Source: Bacillus alveayuensis (GTDB taxonomy: Bacteria; Bacillota; Bacilli; Bacillales; Aeribacillaceae). Taken from it: a DNA stretch of 64,000 nucleotides. Every line of letters starts with the position of its first letter. Within the stretch, counting starts at the first letter, position 1. This document shows, piece by piece, positions 26,174 through 34,728 of this stretch. Both the position numbers and the translations under genes were made by a program. The stretch spans positions 62,001 to 126,000 of the forward strand of contig JAUSTR010000004.1 in the NCBI GenBank assembly GCA_030812955.1, given 5' to 3'. A model generated the notes under the pieces. That model was not told the DNA's origin. It saw only the letters and a program-made list of their open reading frames with translations, and did not search any database.

Positions 26174-26656
26174 ATGTCAGCTATTTTAAAAGCTATAGAT
26201 TATTTGAATAAAATCATTGGTTTTTTATCAGTTTTGATATTAGTTGTGATGTCAGGGGTCATTTCCATACAAGTATTTTCACGATTTATTTTACATAATT
26301 CAATAGAATGGTCAGAAGAATTGGCGCGGTATTTAATGATTTGGTTAGTATTTTTAGCAGCCTCGCTCGCGTTAAGAAAACATAAATTAATTGGAGTGGA
26401 AGCGTTGACTGAGCGGCTAACTCCAAATGTAAGGAGAATCTTTAAAACAGTTGTTCACATTGTGAATATCGGTTTTTTTATTGTATTGATGATGTATGGG
26501 ATGGATATGTTAGAGCATGTGAAAATGCAGCAATCGCCTGCAATGAAAATTCCGATGGTTTATGCATACGCTGCTATACCTGTTGGAGCGTTTTTGATGA
26601 TGATGAATTCAATCGCTGTCTTAATTGAGTTTTATACAAAGGAGGATCAATCGTGA
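26174..26656 (+). CDS. TRAP transporter small permease (DctQ)
   Basis: This 160-residue protein has four predicted membrane spans and the DctQ-type motif SIEWSEELARYLMIWLVFLA. It forms the small membrane subunit that pairs with DctM. ATG 26174 follows AAAAGGGGGATAAAGC. It overlaps the dctM start by 4 bases, so the two are translationally coupled. Confidence 0.92.
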   Translation: MSAILKAIDYLNKIIGFLSVLILVVMSGVISIQVFSRFILHNSIEWSEELARYLMIWLVFLAASLALRKHKLIGVEALTERLTPNVRRIFKTVVHIVNIGFFIVLMMYGMDMLEHVKMQQSPAMKIPMVYAYAAIPVGAFLMMMNSIAVLIEFYTKEDQS

Positions 26657-27927
26657 TTACGATCGTAATTGTTAGCTTACTAATTTTATTTACTTTAAGT
26701 GTACCGATCGCTTTTTCTCTTGGGATAGCTTCAACTTTAGCAGTGAATACAGCTGATATGCCAATGCTTGTCGTAATTCAAAGAATGTTTGGTTCACTGG
26801 ATTTATTTCCATTGATGGCAATTCCATTTTTCATTCTGGCAGGTAACTTAATGGAAGCAGGGGGGATCTCCAAGCGGTTAGTTAATTTCGCGAATACGTT
26901 AGTAGGAAGTTTAAGCGGGGGATTGGCCATTGTGGCTGTTGTGACCTCTATGTTTTTTGCAGCTATTTCAGGTTCAGGGCCAGCAACTACAGCTGCGATT
27001 GGATCGATTTTAATTCCGGCTATGATTGCACGAGGTTATGACCGTAATTTTGCAGGAGGTGTACAAGCTGTTTCTGGTGAACTTGGCGTTATCATTCCTC
27101 CCTCTATTCCATTAATTTTATATGGAGTAACAGCGGAAGTGTCTATTAGTAAATTATTTATTGCAGGTGTTATTCCAGGCTTTTTAATTGCTGGTTCGTT
27201 AATGCTTGTTGTATTCCTTATTTCGAAAAAGAAAGGTTATAAAGGAGAAGCAAAAGCAACAACAGCGGAACGGTTGAAGGCTTTTCGAAAAGCATTTTTA
27301 GCATTGTTAATGCCAGTTATCATTCTTGGCGGAATTTATGGTGGGATTTTTACACCTACAGAAGCTGCAGCAGTTGCTGTTGTCTATGCATTTGTTATAG
27401 GGTGCTTCGTTTACCGTGAATTAAAAATAAAAGATTTATACAAAGTCTTTTATAATTCGGCGATCACAACAGCAATTATTATGATCATTATTTCAACAGC
27501 TGGACTATTTGGGTGGATTTTGACAAGGGAGCGTGTTCCTCAAGAAATTGCATCGGCCTTTACATCGTTTACAGATAGTCCAATCATGTTTTTAATCTTA
27601 ATTAATCTTTTATTATGGGTTGTTGGAATGTTTTTTGAAACAGCATCTTCCATTATTATCTTAGCACCTATCTTAACACCAATTGCGGTTGCTGTTGGCA
27701 TTGATCCTGTTCACTTTGGCATTATCATGGTTGTTAACTTAGCAATGGGAATGGTTACACCACCATTAGGAGTAAATTTATTCGTTGCAGTTCAAATTGC
27801 CAATACAACATTAGAAAAGATTACAAAATCCCTGTTACCTTTCTTATTCATATTAATTGTTGATATTTTAATCATTAGTTATACACCATCGCTATCGATG
27901 TGGCTACCGTCACTAATAGGAAAATAA
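26653..27927 (+). CDS. TRAP transporter large permease (DctM)
   Basis: This 424-residue protein with about 12 membrane spans is the ion-coupled transport subunit. DctM family segments are LMAIPFFILAGNLMEAGGIS, SGSGPATTAAIGSILIPAM, SGELGVIIPPSIPLILYG and FTPTEAAAVAVVYA. The start is the GTG at 26653, inside the dctQ end. TRAP systems import carboxylates, which suits a sugar-acid pathway. Confidence 0.94.
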   Translation: MITIVIVSLLILFTLSVPIAFSLGIASTLAVNTADMPMLVVIQRMFGSLDLFPLMAIPFFILAGNLMEAGGISKRLVNFANTLVGSLSGGLAIVAVVTSMFFAAISGSGPATTAAIGSILIPAMIARGYDRNFAGGVQAVSGELGVIIPPSIPLILYGVTAEVSISKLFIAGVIPGFLIAGSLMLVVFLISKKKGYKGEAKATTAERLKAFRKAFLALLMPVIILGGIYGGIFTPTEAAAVAVVYAFVIGCFVYRELKIKDLYKVFYNSAITTAIIMIIISTAGLFGWILTRERVPQEIASAFTSFTDSPIMFLILINLLLWVVGMFFETASSIIILAPILTPIAVAVGIDPVHFGIIMVVNLAMGMVTPPLGVNLFVAVQIANTTLEKITKSLLPFLFILIVDILIISYTPSLSMWLPSLIGK

Positions 27928-27951
27928 GTAAAAAAAGGAGTCGAGTAATCG

Positions 27952-29199
27952 ATGGGGTTTCCGAAAATTATTAAAATTAAACAGAACTTTCCAGATCATC
28001 AATTACAAGATATTCGTGCAACGGTTTTTGCAGAGCTTGAAAAAGAAGAAATCCGTACAAAAATTCAGCCACAGATGAAAATTGCTATAACAGCAGGTAG
28101 TCGTGGAATAGCTAATATTGCCGATATCATTAAATATACAGTTGAAAAGTTAAAATCATTCGGGGCAGAGCCATTTATTGTACCTGCAATGGGAAGTCAT
28201 GGTGGAGCAACAGCAGAAGGTCAAAAAGGAGTGCTGCACAGTTTGGGAATTACAGAAGAGTATATTGATGCACCAATAAAATCGTCGATGGAAGTTGTTC
28301 AAATTGATAAAACCGATGACGGGCTCCCAGTTTATATGGATAAAATTGCCCATAGTGCAGATGGGGTAATCGTCATGGGGAGAATTAAAGCTCACACGGA
28401 CTTTAAAGCAGACATTGAGAGCGGAATTTTAAAAATGGCCTCAATTGGTCTTGGAAAACATAAGCAAGCTCAGGCAATTCATACATTTGGTGTATATGGA
28501 ATTCGAGATTTGATGCCTAAAGTTGGTGAAAAAGTTATTCACTCAGGGAAGGTGTTATTTGGCATTGGGATCGTTGAAGATGCCCATGAACATACAGCAG
28601 TAATTGAAGCAATTCCTCCAGAAAAAATTGTTGATCGTGAAAAAGCATTGCTTCAATTATCAAAAACTTATATGCCTAGTTTGCCTGTTTCAGATATTGA
28701 TATTTTATACGTAGATGAAATTGGAAAAAATTTTAGTGGCACAGGAATGGATACAAATATTATCGGGAGAATTCGTATTCTAGGAGTTGAAGAACCGAAA
28801 TCACCAAATATTAAATATATCATTGCTGGTGATGTAAGCGAGGCTTCGCATGGAAATGCGCTTGGAATTGGTTTAGCAGACTTAACGACCGAGCGTTTAT
28901 TTAAAAAAATTAATCGGGAAGCGATGAATGAAAATGTTATCACTTCTTCATTTTTAGCCAGAGCAAGTATTCCGATCGTTTTAAAAAATGATCGTGAAGC
29001 TCTGAAAGCAGCAATGAGAGCTAATTGGGGAGTTAGAGATGAAGACACTCGATTTGTGCGAATTACCAATACATTAGAAATTCAAACTCTTTATGTTTCT
29101 GAAAGTCTGCTAGATGAAGTGAAAAAGCTTGATTATGTAGAAATTGTGGGAGATCTGAAAGAAATTCAATTTGATGAACATGGAAATTTTGTTGATTAA
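27952..29199 (+). CDS. LarA-family (DUF2088) nickel-pincer racemase/epimerase homologue
   Basis: This 415-residue protein belongs to the LarA/DUF2088 family, whose known members interconvert 2-hydroxyacid stereoisomers using nickel-pincer nucleotide. Candidate active-site residues are His83 (PAMGSHGGAT), His148 (RIKAHTDFKAD), Lys161 (SGILKMAS, expected cofactor attachment) and His170 (GLGKHKQAQ, expected nickel ligand); exact equivalence to L. plantarum His108, His174, Lys184 and His200 is inferred by pattern. It is 25 bases downstream of dctM and is the only LarA-type gene in a cluster that also holds larB, larE and larC. A role as C2 epimerase for a C4 sugar acid is my inference; lactate racemase is less likely. 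Confidence 0.78.
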   Translation: MGFPKIIKIKQNFPDHQLQDIRATVFAELEKEEIRTKIQPQMKIAITAGSRGIANIADIIKYTVEKLKSFGAEPFIVPAMGSHGGATAEGQKGVLHSLGITEEYIDAPIKSSMEVVQIDKTDDGLPVYMDKIAHSADGVIVMGRIKAHTDFKADIESGILKMASIGLGKHKQAQAIHTFGVYGIRDLMPKVGEKVIHSGKVLFGIGIVEDAHEHTAVIEAIPPEKIVDREKALLQLSKTYMPSLPVSDIDILYVDEIGKNFSGTGMDTNIIGRIRILGVEEPKSPNIKYIIAGDVSEASHGNALGIGLADLTTERLFKKINREAMNENVITSSFLARASIPIVLKNDREALKAAMRANWGVRDEDTRFVRITNTLEIQTLYVSESLLDEVKKLDYVEIVGDLKEIQFDEHGNFVD

Positions 29200-29215
29200 G
29201 AAAGGAGAATGTAAA

Positions 29216-30664
29216 ATGACGACAACAAAACAAGATCCGATTATTTACCGAAATTTAATTGGTGGAGAATGGGTGGAAGGTGAAGAGCTGCTGCCTGTTT
29301 ATCATAAATACACAGGTGAAGTAATCGGATACGTAACGAAAGCATCGAAACAAGTCGTTCATGATGCTGTGTCCAATGCTTATGAGACATTTAAAACGAA
29401 AAAGTTAACAACACAACAACGTTATGAGATTTTAATGAGAGCAGCTGAAATTTTTAAAGAACGTAAAGAAGAGCTCGCGTTAACGATTGTTCATGAAGCC
29501 GGAAAAGTGTTGAAGGATGCACGTGCGGAAATTGACCGCGGGATTCAAACCTTTGTTGCTTCAGCCGAAGAAGCTAAACGTATATGTGGAAAAGGTGTTC
29601 CAATTCAAGGGCAGCCAGGTGAAGACAATAAAATGGCCTTTACAATTCGGGTACCAGTTGGGGTGGTTGGGGCGATTACGCCATTTAACTTCCCTTTTAA
29701 TTTAACGGCCCACAAAATTGCTCCAGCGATTGCTGCGGGAAATACCGTTGTCTTAAAACCGGCGGAAGTAACACCAATTATTCATATGAAGCTTGTTGAA
29801 ATTTTAATGGAAGCAGGACTTCCTGGTGGATTCGTTAATGTCGTTAACGGATTAGGAAAAGAAACGGGTCAATATTTACTAGAAGAAGAGCTTGTTGCCA
29901 TGTACTCATTTACAGGTAGTGCTCCTGTTGGAAGACATATTAAAAGCACGACAGGAATTCGCCGCGTCGTTTTAGAGCTAGGAAATAACTCACCAAATAT
30001 CGTTCATTATGATGTAAAAGACTTAAAGCGTGCGGCGAAATTATGTGTAACGAAAGGATATGGAAATTCAGGACAAGCTTGTATATCCGTTCAGCGTATT
30101 TACGTTCATGAAGATATTTATGATGAATTTGTGAAAGAAGCGATTGAGATCACGAAAACAATAAAAGTCGGAAATCCAGAATTGCCTGATACCGATGTAG
30201 GTCCAATGATTTCAGAACAAGCAGCAATTCGGGCCGAAAATTGGATTAAAGAGGCTAAAGAAGCAGGGGCAAAAGTTGTATACGGTGGTACAAGAGAAGG
30301 TGCGATTCTTCACCCAACAGTATTAACGGATGTGACACCTAATATGAAAGTTGTTTGTGAAGAAATCTTTGCACCCGTTATAAGTATTATAAAATACAGT
30401 GATATTGAAGATGCATTTAAACAGGCAAATCATTCAAACTTAGGGCTTCAAGCAGGGATTTTCACATCTGATCTAAATCTTGCCATGAGAGCTGCGCAAG
30501 AACTTGAGTTTGGCGGTGTCATCATTAACAATGTATCAACTTATAGAGCAGATATTATGCCTTACGGTGGTGTAAAAGATAGCGGACTTGGAAAAGAAGG
30601 ACCAAAATATGCCATTGAAGATATGACCGAAGAAAAAATCGTTGTCATCGATCTAGAACAGTAA
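29216..30664 (+). CDS. NAD(P)-dependent aldehyde dehydrogenase
   Basis: This 482-residue ALDH-superfamily enzyme oxidises an aldehyde to an acid. The catalytic cysteine is at about 289 (GQACISVQRI) and the general-base glutamate at about 254 (VVLELGNNSPNIV); the fold signature TPFNFPFNLTAHKIAPAIAA is present. The GQACISVQ type resembles lactaldehyde, glycolaldehyde and phosphonoacetaldehyde dehydrogenases. ATG 29216 is chosen for AAGGAG 8 bases upstream. It sits between the LarA-type gene and the alcohol dehydrogenase, suggesting alcohol-to-aldehyde-to-acid entry steps; the substrate is not known. Confidence 0.88.
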   Translation: MTTTKQDPIIYRNLIGGEWVEGEELLPVYHKYTGEVIGYVTKASKQVVHDAVSNAYETFKTKKLTTQQRYEILMRAAEIFKERKEELALTIVHEAGKVLKDARAEIDRGIQTFVASAEEAKRICGKGVPIQGQPGEDNKMAFTIRVPVGVVGAITPFNFPFNLTAHKIAPAIAAGNTVVLKPAEVTPIIHMKLVEILMEAGLPGGFVNVVNGLGKETGQYLLEEELVAMYSFTGSAPVGRHIKSTTGIRRVVLELGNNSPNIVHYDVKDLKRAAKLCVTKGYGNSGQACISVQRIYVHEDIYDEFVKEAIEITKTIKVGNPELPDTDVGPMISEQAAIRAENWIKEAKEAGAKVVYGGTREGAILHPTVLTDVTPNMKVVCEEIFAPVISIIKYSDIEDAFKQANHSNLGLQAGIFTSDLNLAMRAAQELEFGGVIINNVSTYRADIMPYGGVKDSGLGKEGPKYAIEDMTEEKIVVIDLEQ

Positions 30665-30678
30665 GGGGGAGCAAAAGA

Positions 30679-31884
30679 TTGAGAAACACATGGGAATACT
30701 TTTCAACTAAAAATATTGTATTTGGAAACGGGGCAATTAAACAATTAGATAAAATATTAAAACGATATCATGCGAAAAATGTTTTAATCGTAACGGATCA
30801 AGGGATTAAAAATGCGGGGATTTTAAAGGTTGTTACAGATTTATTAGAAGAAGCAAATTATACTTTTGCCGTTTATGATCAAACACTGCCCGAACCACCT
30901 GTTTCAACCGCTGTCGAATGCTACGAGTTTGCTAAAAACAAAATGGACACAGATGTTATTATCGGTTTAGGTGGGGGAAGCAGTATTGATTTAGCTAAAA
31001 TCATGGCATTGCTAGTCAAATATGGTGGTCATCCTCGCGATTACCTCGGTGGAGAAAATCTTGTGCCAGGTCCAATTGCTCCACTGATTGCCATCCCGAC
31101 AACAGCGGGAACAGGTTCAGAAGTAACATCTGTTGCTGTTATAAATGATACGGAAAATAATATTAAAGTCGGTATATCAGATAATCATTTACGTCCAGCA
31201 GTTGCTCTTTGTGATCCTGAATTGACAATTGGATTACCACCATATATAACAGCATGTTCAGGTATTGATGCTCTATCACACGCAATCGAAGCTTACACGG
31301 CAAAAGATTTTAAATATATTCAAGCAGAAGGTGAACTTCTGTTCCAAGGTGCAAACCCAATTAGTGATGCTTTAGCCATTGAAGCGATTCGTTTAATTGG
31401 AGAAAATTTATTGTTAGCAGTGCAGCAAGGAAGCAACTTAGAAGCACGATATAATATGCTTTTAGGCAGCTTATTAGCGGGAATGGCGTTTTCAAATGCT
31501 GGAACAGCAGCAGCTCATGCACTAGCCTATCCAATAGGTGGTATAACAAAAGCACCGCATGGACAACTAACAGGAATGCTGTTGCCTCATGTGATGGAGT
31601 ATAATGCAGGAGTTGTGCCAGAAAAATTAGCCAAAATTGCACAATGCTTTAACATTCAAACAGATGATTTAACAACAGCTGAAGCGGCACAAAAAGCCAT
31701 TGATTTTGTTCATCAACTTGTCAAAGATATAGGTTTGGCTACGAAATTATCTGAAATCGGGGTAAAAGAAGAAGATTTGCGAGAAATAGCGGAAAAAGCA
31801 TTACCGATTGAAAGATTAATTCGTAATAATCCACGTGTACCAAATGCTGATAGTTTCCTAGAGTTATTGAAAAAAGCATATTAA
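30679..31884 (+). CDS. Iron-type alcohol dehydrogenase
   Basis: This 401-residue group III, metal-dependent alcohol dehydrogenase has the nucleotide-binding GLGGGSSIDLAK and PTTAGTGSEVTSVAV and metal ligands in the expected segments GIDALSHAIEAY, AAAHALAYP and APHGQLTG. The start is TTG at 30679 with GGGGGAGC upstream. It follows the aldehyde dehydrogenase by 14 bases, so the pair may convert a primary alcohol to a carboxylate. The substrate is unknown; glycols and tetritols are possibilities. Confidence 0.9.
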   Translation: MRNTWEYFSTKNIVFGNGAIKQLDKILKRYHAKNVLIVTDQGIKNAGILKVVTDLLEEANYTFAVYDQTLPEPPVSTAVECYEFAKNKMDTDVIIGLGGGSSIDLAKIMALLVKYGGHPRDYLGGENLVPGPIAPLIAIPTTAGTGSEVTSVAVINDTENNIKVGISDNHLRPAVALCDPELTIGLPPYITACSGIDALSHAIEAYTAKDFKYIQAEGELLFQGANPISDALAIEAIRLIGENLLLAVQQGSNLEARYNMLLGSLLAGMAFSNAGTAAAHALAYPIGGITKAPHGQLTGMLLPHVMEYNAGVVPEKLAKIAQCFNIQTDDLTTAEAAQKAIDFVHQLVKDIGLATKLSEIGVKEEDLREIAEKALPIERLIRNNPRVPNADSFLELLKKAY

Positions 31885-31897
31885 ACGGAGGGGCAAC

Positions 31898-32908
31898 ATG
31901 GTAGAACGAAAACCAATTTTAGCGATTACAATGGGAGATGCAGCTGGTGTTGGACCAGAAATCATCATGAAGGCATTAAAAGATCAAGAAATTTATACAT
32001 CATGCTGTCCGTTTGTTATAGGGGATGCGAAGATGTTAGAACGGGCGGATAAAATCGTGCAAACGAATTTAAAAGTAAACCGGATCAAAAAAGTAGAAGA
32101 TGCACGGTTTTCATATGGAACAGTTGATTGCTTGGATTTAGATTTATTGCCACCGGATTTGCCGTTTGGTCAAGTTTCCGCAGAGGCTGGTAAGGCTGCT
32201 TTTAAATATTTAGAAAAAGCCATTGAATTAGCAAAGGAACAAATAATTCACGGGATTTGTACAGCACCTTTAAACAAAGAAGCGCTTCATAAAGGTGGTC
32301 ATCATTATCCAGGCCACACAGAAATTTTAGCTGAATTAACGAATACAAAAGACTATGCGATGATGCTATCAGCTCCAAACTTGAAAGTCATTCATGTAAC
32401 AACACATGTAGGGTTAATAGATGCTGTGAAACAAATTACTCCTGAACGTGTGTACACTGTTATAAAATTAGCGCATGAAACCTTGCAAAAGGCTGGCTAT
32501 AAACAACCTCGAATTGCTGTATGTGGAATTAACCCACATGCAGGTGAAAATGGTTTATTTGGTTATGGGGAAGAAGAAGAAAAAGTGATTCCTGGCGTTG
32601 AAAAAGCTCAACAAGAAGGAATCTCTGTGTTCGGACCGCTCCCGGCAGATACTTTATTTTTCCGAGCAATTCGTGGTGACTTTGATGTTGTCGTCGCCAT
32701 GTACCATGATCAAGGACATGGACCGATTAAAGTACTAGGTTTAGAAGCAGGTGTCAATATTACCGTAGGATTACCAATTATTCGTACGAGTGTTGATCAT
32801 GGAACTGCGTTTGATATTGCTGGTAAAGGAATTGCTGATGAGTTAAGCTTAAAAGAAGCGATTCGTCAAGCAATTGAATTAGCGCCAAGATCAACAAATC
32901 ATGATTGA
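31898..32908 (+). CDS. PdxA2-type 4-phospho-acid dehydrogenase
   Basis: This 336-residue protein belongs to the PdxA family (4-hydroxythreonine-4-phosphate dehydrogenase). The fold residues ITMGDAAGVGPEI, the metal histidines in YPGHTEILAEL, INPHAGENGLFG and YHDQGHGPIK are present. PdxA2 members linked to DUF1537 kinases oxidise threonate or erythronate 4-phosphate, with loss of CO2, to dihydroxyacetone phosphate. The neighbourhood here (kinase, transporter) favours that role over vitamin B6 synthesis. It begins 14 bases after the alcohol dehydrogenase. Confidence 0.88.
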   Translation: MVERKPILAITMGDAAGVGPEIIMKALKDQEIYTSCCPFVIGDAKMLERADKIVQTNLKVNRIKKVEDARFSYGTVDCLDLDLLPPDLPFGQVSAEAGKAAFKYLEKAIELAKEQIIHGICTAPLNKEALHKGGHHYPGHTEILAELTNTKDYAMMLSAPNLKVIHVTTHVGLIDAVKQITPERVYTVIKLAHETLQKAGYKQPRIAVCGINPHAGENGLFGYGEEEEKVIPGVEKAQQEGISVFGPLPADTLFFRAIRGDFDVVVAMYHDQGHGPIKVLGLEAGVNITVGLPIIRTSVDHGTAFDIAGKGIADELSLKEAIRQAIELAPRSTNHD

Positions 32909-33060
32909 ATGTTTTATGGATCATAAAAATTGTTCGTTCATGAGTATTCATATATTCTGGATATAGGAGCGGTTTTAGATAACACAAAATATTTGTTCTC
33001 ATGGGGGTATGACAAAAGTTTGGAGTCACCCCCTCTTACCATTAATAAGGGGTTGACATC

Positions 33061-33888
33061 ATGATGGAAAGTTTACATAAAAAAAATGAAAAACTTGGTA
33101 TAATTTTAAAAGAAATGGGTAGATGCATGATCGCATTTTCGGGCGGTGTCGATAGTGTCTTTTTATTAGCGCGAGCGCTTCAAGTATTAGGTGATAATGT
33201 ACTAGCTGTTACCGCATCTTCCGAGACATTTCCGCAAAGAGAATTTGATGAAGCCGTTGCTTTAGCAAAGAAATTAAAAGCTCCACATTTAACAATTAAT
33301 ATAAAAGAATTTGAGAACGAAAATTTTATTAAAAATGATAAAAACCGCTGCTATTTTTGTCGCACCGGATTGTATGAACGGCTCGTGAAATTAGCTCATG
33401 AAAAAGGGTATCCTTATATCGTTGATGGAACAAATGCTAGTGATGTTGGCGATTATCGTCCAGGTATGAAAGCATTAAAAGAAAAAGGGGTACGCAGTCC
33501 ATTAAAAGAGGCTGGTTTAACAAAAGATGATATTCGAAAGCTTTCAAAGGAGATGAATTTACCGACATGGAATAAACCTTCCTTTGCTTGTTTATCATCA
33601 CGAATTCCTTATGGAACAAGAATTACAAAAGAAGCGATTAATCAATTGGATTTAGCTGAAAATTATTTATTAAAAGAAATTGGCCTTTATCAAGTGCGTG
33701 TTCGCCACCATGGCCAAATGGCTAGGATTGAAGTAGATAGCAATGATTTTATGAAAGTTGTGGAAAGACGAGAAGAAATAAATAATAAATTAAAACAGCT
33801 TGGATTTCATTATGTAACGCTTGATCTTCAAGGTTACCGCACAGGCAGTATGAATGAAGTTTTACACAAGGAGAACAAGGATGAGTAA
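33061..33888 (+). CDS. larE: LarE sulfur transferase for nickel-pincer nucleotide
   Basis: LarE adenylylates and thiolates the pyridinium bis-carboxylate mononucleotide made by LarB. The 275-residue protein has the PP-loop MIAFSGGVDSVFLLARAL, a CxxC (NRCYFCRTG) and the PSFACLSSR motif whose cysteine, about residue 177, corresponds to the sacrificial Cys176 of L. plantarum LarE. Two ATGs occur at 33061 and 33064; the second would put that cysteine at exactly 176. A 152-base gap with a weak AGGGG site precedes it, so it may have its own promoter. It overlaps larB by 8 bases. Confidence 0.93.
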   Translation: MMESLHKKNEKLGIILKEMGRCMIAFSGGVDSVFLLARALQVLGDNVLAVTASSETFPQREFDEAVALAKKLKAPHLTINIKEFENENFIKNDKNRCYFCRTGLYERLVKLAHEKGYPYIVDGTNASDVGDYRPGMKALKEKGVRSPLKEAGLTKDDIRKLSKEMNLPTWNKPSFACLSSRIPYGTRITKEAINQLDLAENYLLKEIGLYQVRVRHHGQMARIEVDSNDFMKVVERREEINNKLKQLGFHYVTLDLQGYRTGSMNEVLHKENKDE

Positions 33889-34642
33889 GCATTTACACAA
33901 CATTTTACATCAACTAAAGAAGGGACAACTTTCTGTTGAAGCTGCTGAACAAATGTTAAAGTCATACGAAGATTTAGGATTTGTTAAAGTTGATGTTCAT
34001 CGGCAAAGACGAAAAGGCTTTCCAGAAGTTATTTATGGAGAAGGAAAAACAGCTGAACAAATTTTAAAAATTATCAAAAGTTTACAGGAAACAGAAAATA
34101 GAATTTTAGTTACACGCGTCAGTGAAGAAAAAGGACAAAAGGTAATAAATGAACAAAGTGAAATTGTGTGGGACTCTACCTCTAAAACGCTGGTTTGGAA
34201 ACGAGAAAATGAGCCTGAAATATTATATGACGGCTATGTTTCAGTTTTATGTGCAGGTACTTCCGATTTAACGGTTGCTGAAGAAGCAGCCGTCTCTTTA
34301 GAAGCGATGGGAGTTCGCCCTATGCGTTTTTATGATGTCGGAGTAGCTGGTATTCATCGCTTATTTGACCAATTAGATGAAATAAAAAAGGCTTCTGTGA
34401 TTATCGCAATCGCTGGCATGGAAGGGGCACTTCCGAGTGTTGTTGGCGGTCTAGTTGACAAGCCAGTGCTTGCAGTTCCGACAAGTGTCGGTTATGGGGC
34501 AAATTTAAATGGCATTTCATCCCTATTAACGATGCTTAACTCATGTTCATCAGGAATTAGTGTTGTAAATATTGATAATGGTTTTGGTGCAGCATATCAA
34601 GCTGCACTAATCCATCGCTTAGTTTATCAAAAATCGAATTAA
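33881..34642 (+). CDS. larB: LarB, NaAD carboxylase/hydrolase
   Basis: LarB carboxylates nicotinic acid adenine dinucleotide and releases AMP, the first step of nickel-pincer nucleotide synthesis. The 253-residue protein has the PurE-like C-terminal domain: VLCAGTSDLTVAEEAA, YDVGVAGIHRLF, IAIAGMEGALPSVVGGL, PTSVGYGANLNG, and LLTMLNSCSSGISVVNIDNG with the conserved cysteine. ATG 33881 is chosen over 33854 because AAGGAG lies 7 bases upstream. It overlaps the larE end by 8 bases. Confidence 0.94.
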   Translation: MSKHLHNILHQLKKGQLSVEAAEQMLKSYEDLGFVKVDVHRQRRKGFPEVIYGEGKTAEQILKIIKSLQETENRILVTRVSEEKGQKVINEQSEIVWDSTSKTLVWKRENEPEILYDGYVSVLCAGTSDLTVAEEAAVSLEAMGVRPMRFYDVGVAGIHRLFDQLDEIKKASVIIAIAGMEGALPSVVGGLVDKPVLAVPTSVGYGANLNGISSLLTMLNSCSSGISVVNIDNGFGAAYQAALIHRLVYQKSN

Positions 34643-34657
34643 ATGGCGCATTTACCT

Positions 34658-34712
34658 TTCCATCAGTGGGTATTCAAAGAAAATCCACTGATGGAAGATT
34701 TATTTTATCTTT
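34658..34712 (+). terminator. Stem-loop between larB and larC1
   Basis: TTCCATCAGTGG (34658-34669) pairs perfectly over 12 bp with CCACTGATGGAA (34685-34696), then GATTTATTTTATCTTT. It looks like a leaky terminator that would lower larC1 relative to larE-larB. Confidence 0.6.
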
Positions 34713-34728
34713 AAGAGTAGGTGTGGAA

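Noticed and set aside
29171..29215. Upstream extension of the aldehyde dehydrogenase frame
   Set aside because: It lies within the LarA-family gene's end and has no ribosome site; AAGGAG precedes the ATG at 29216.
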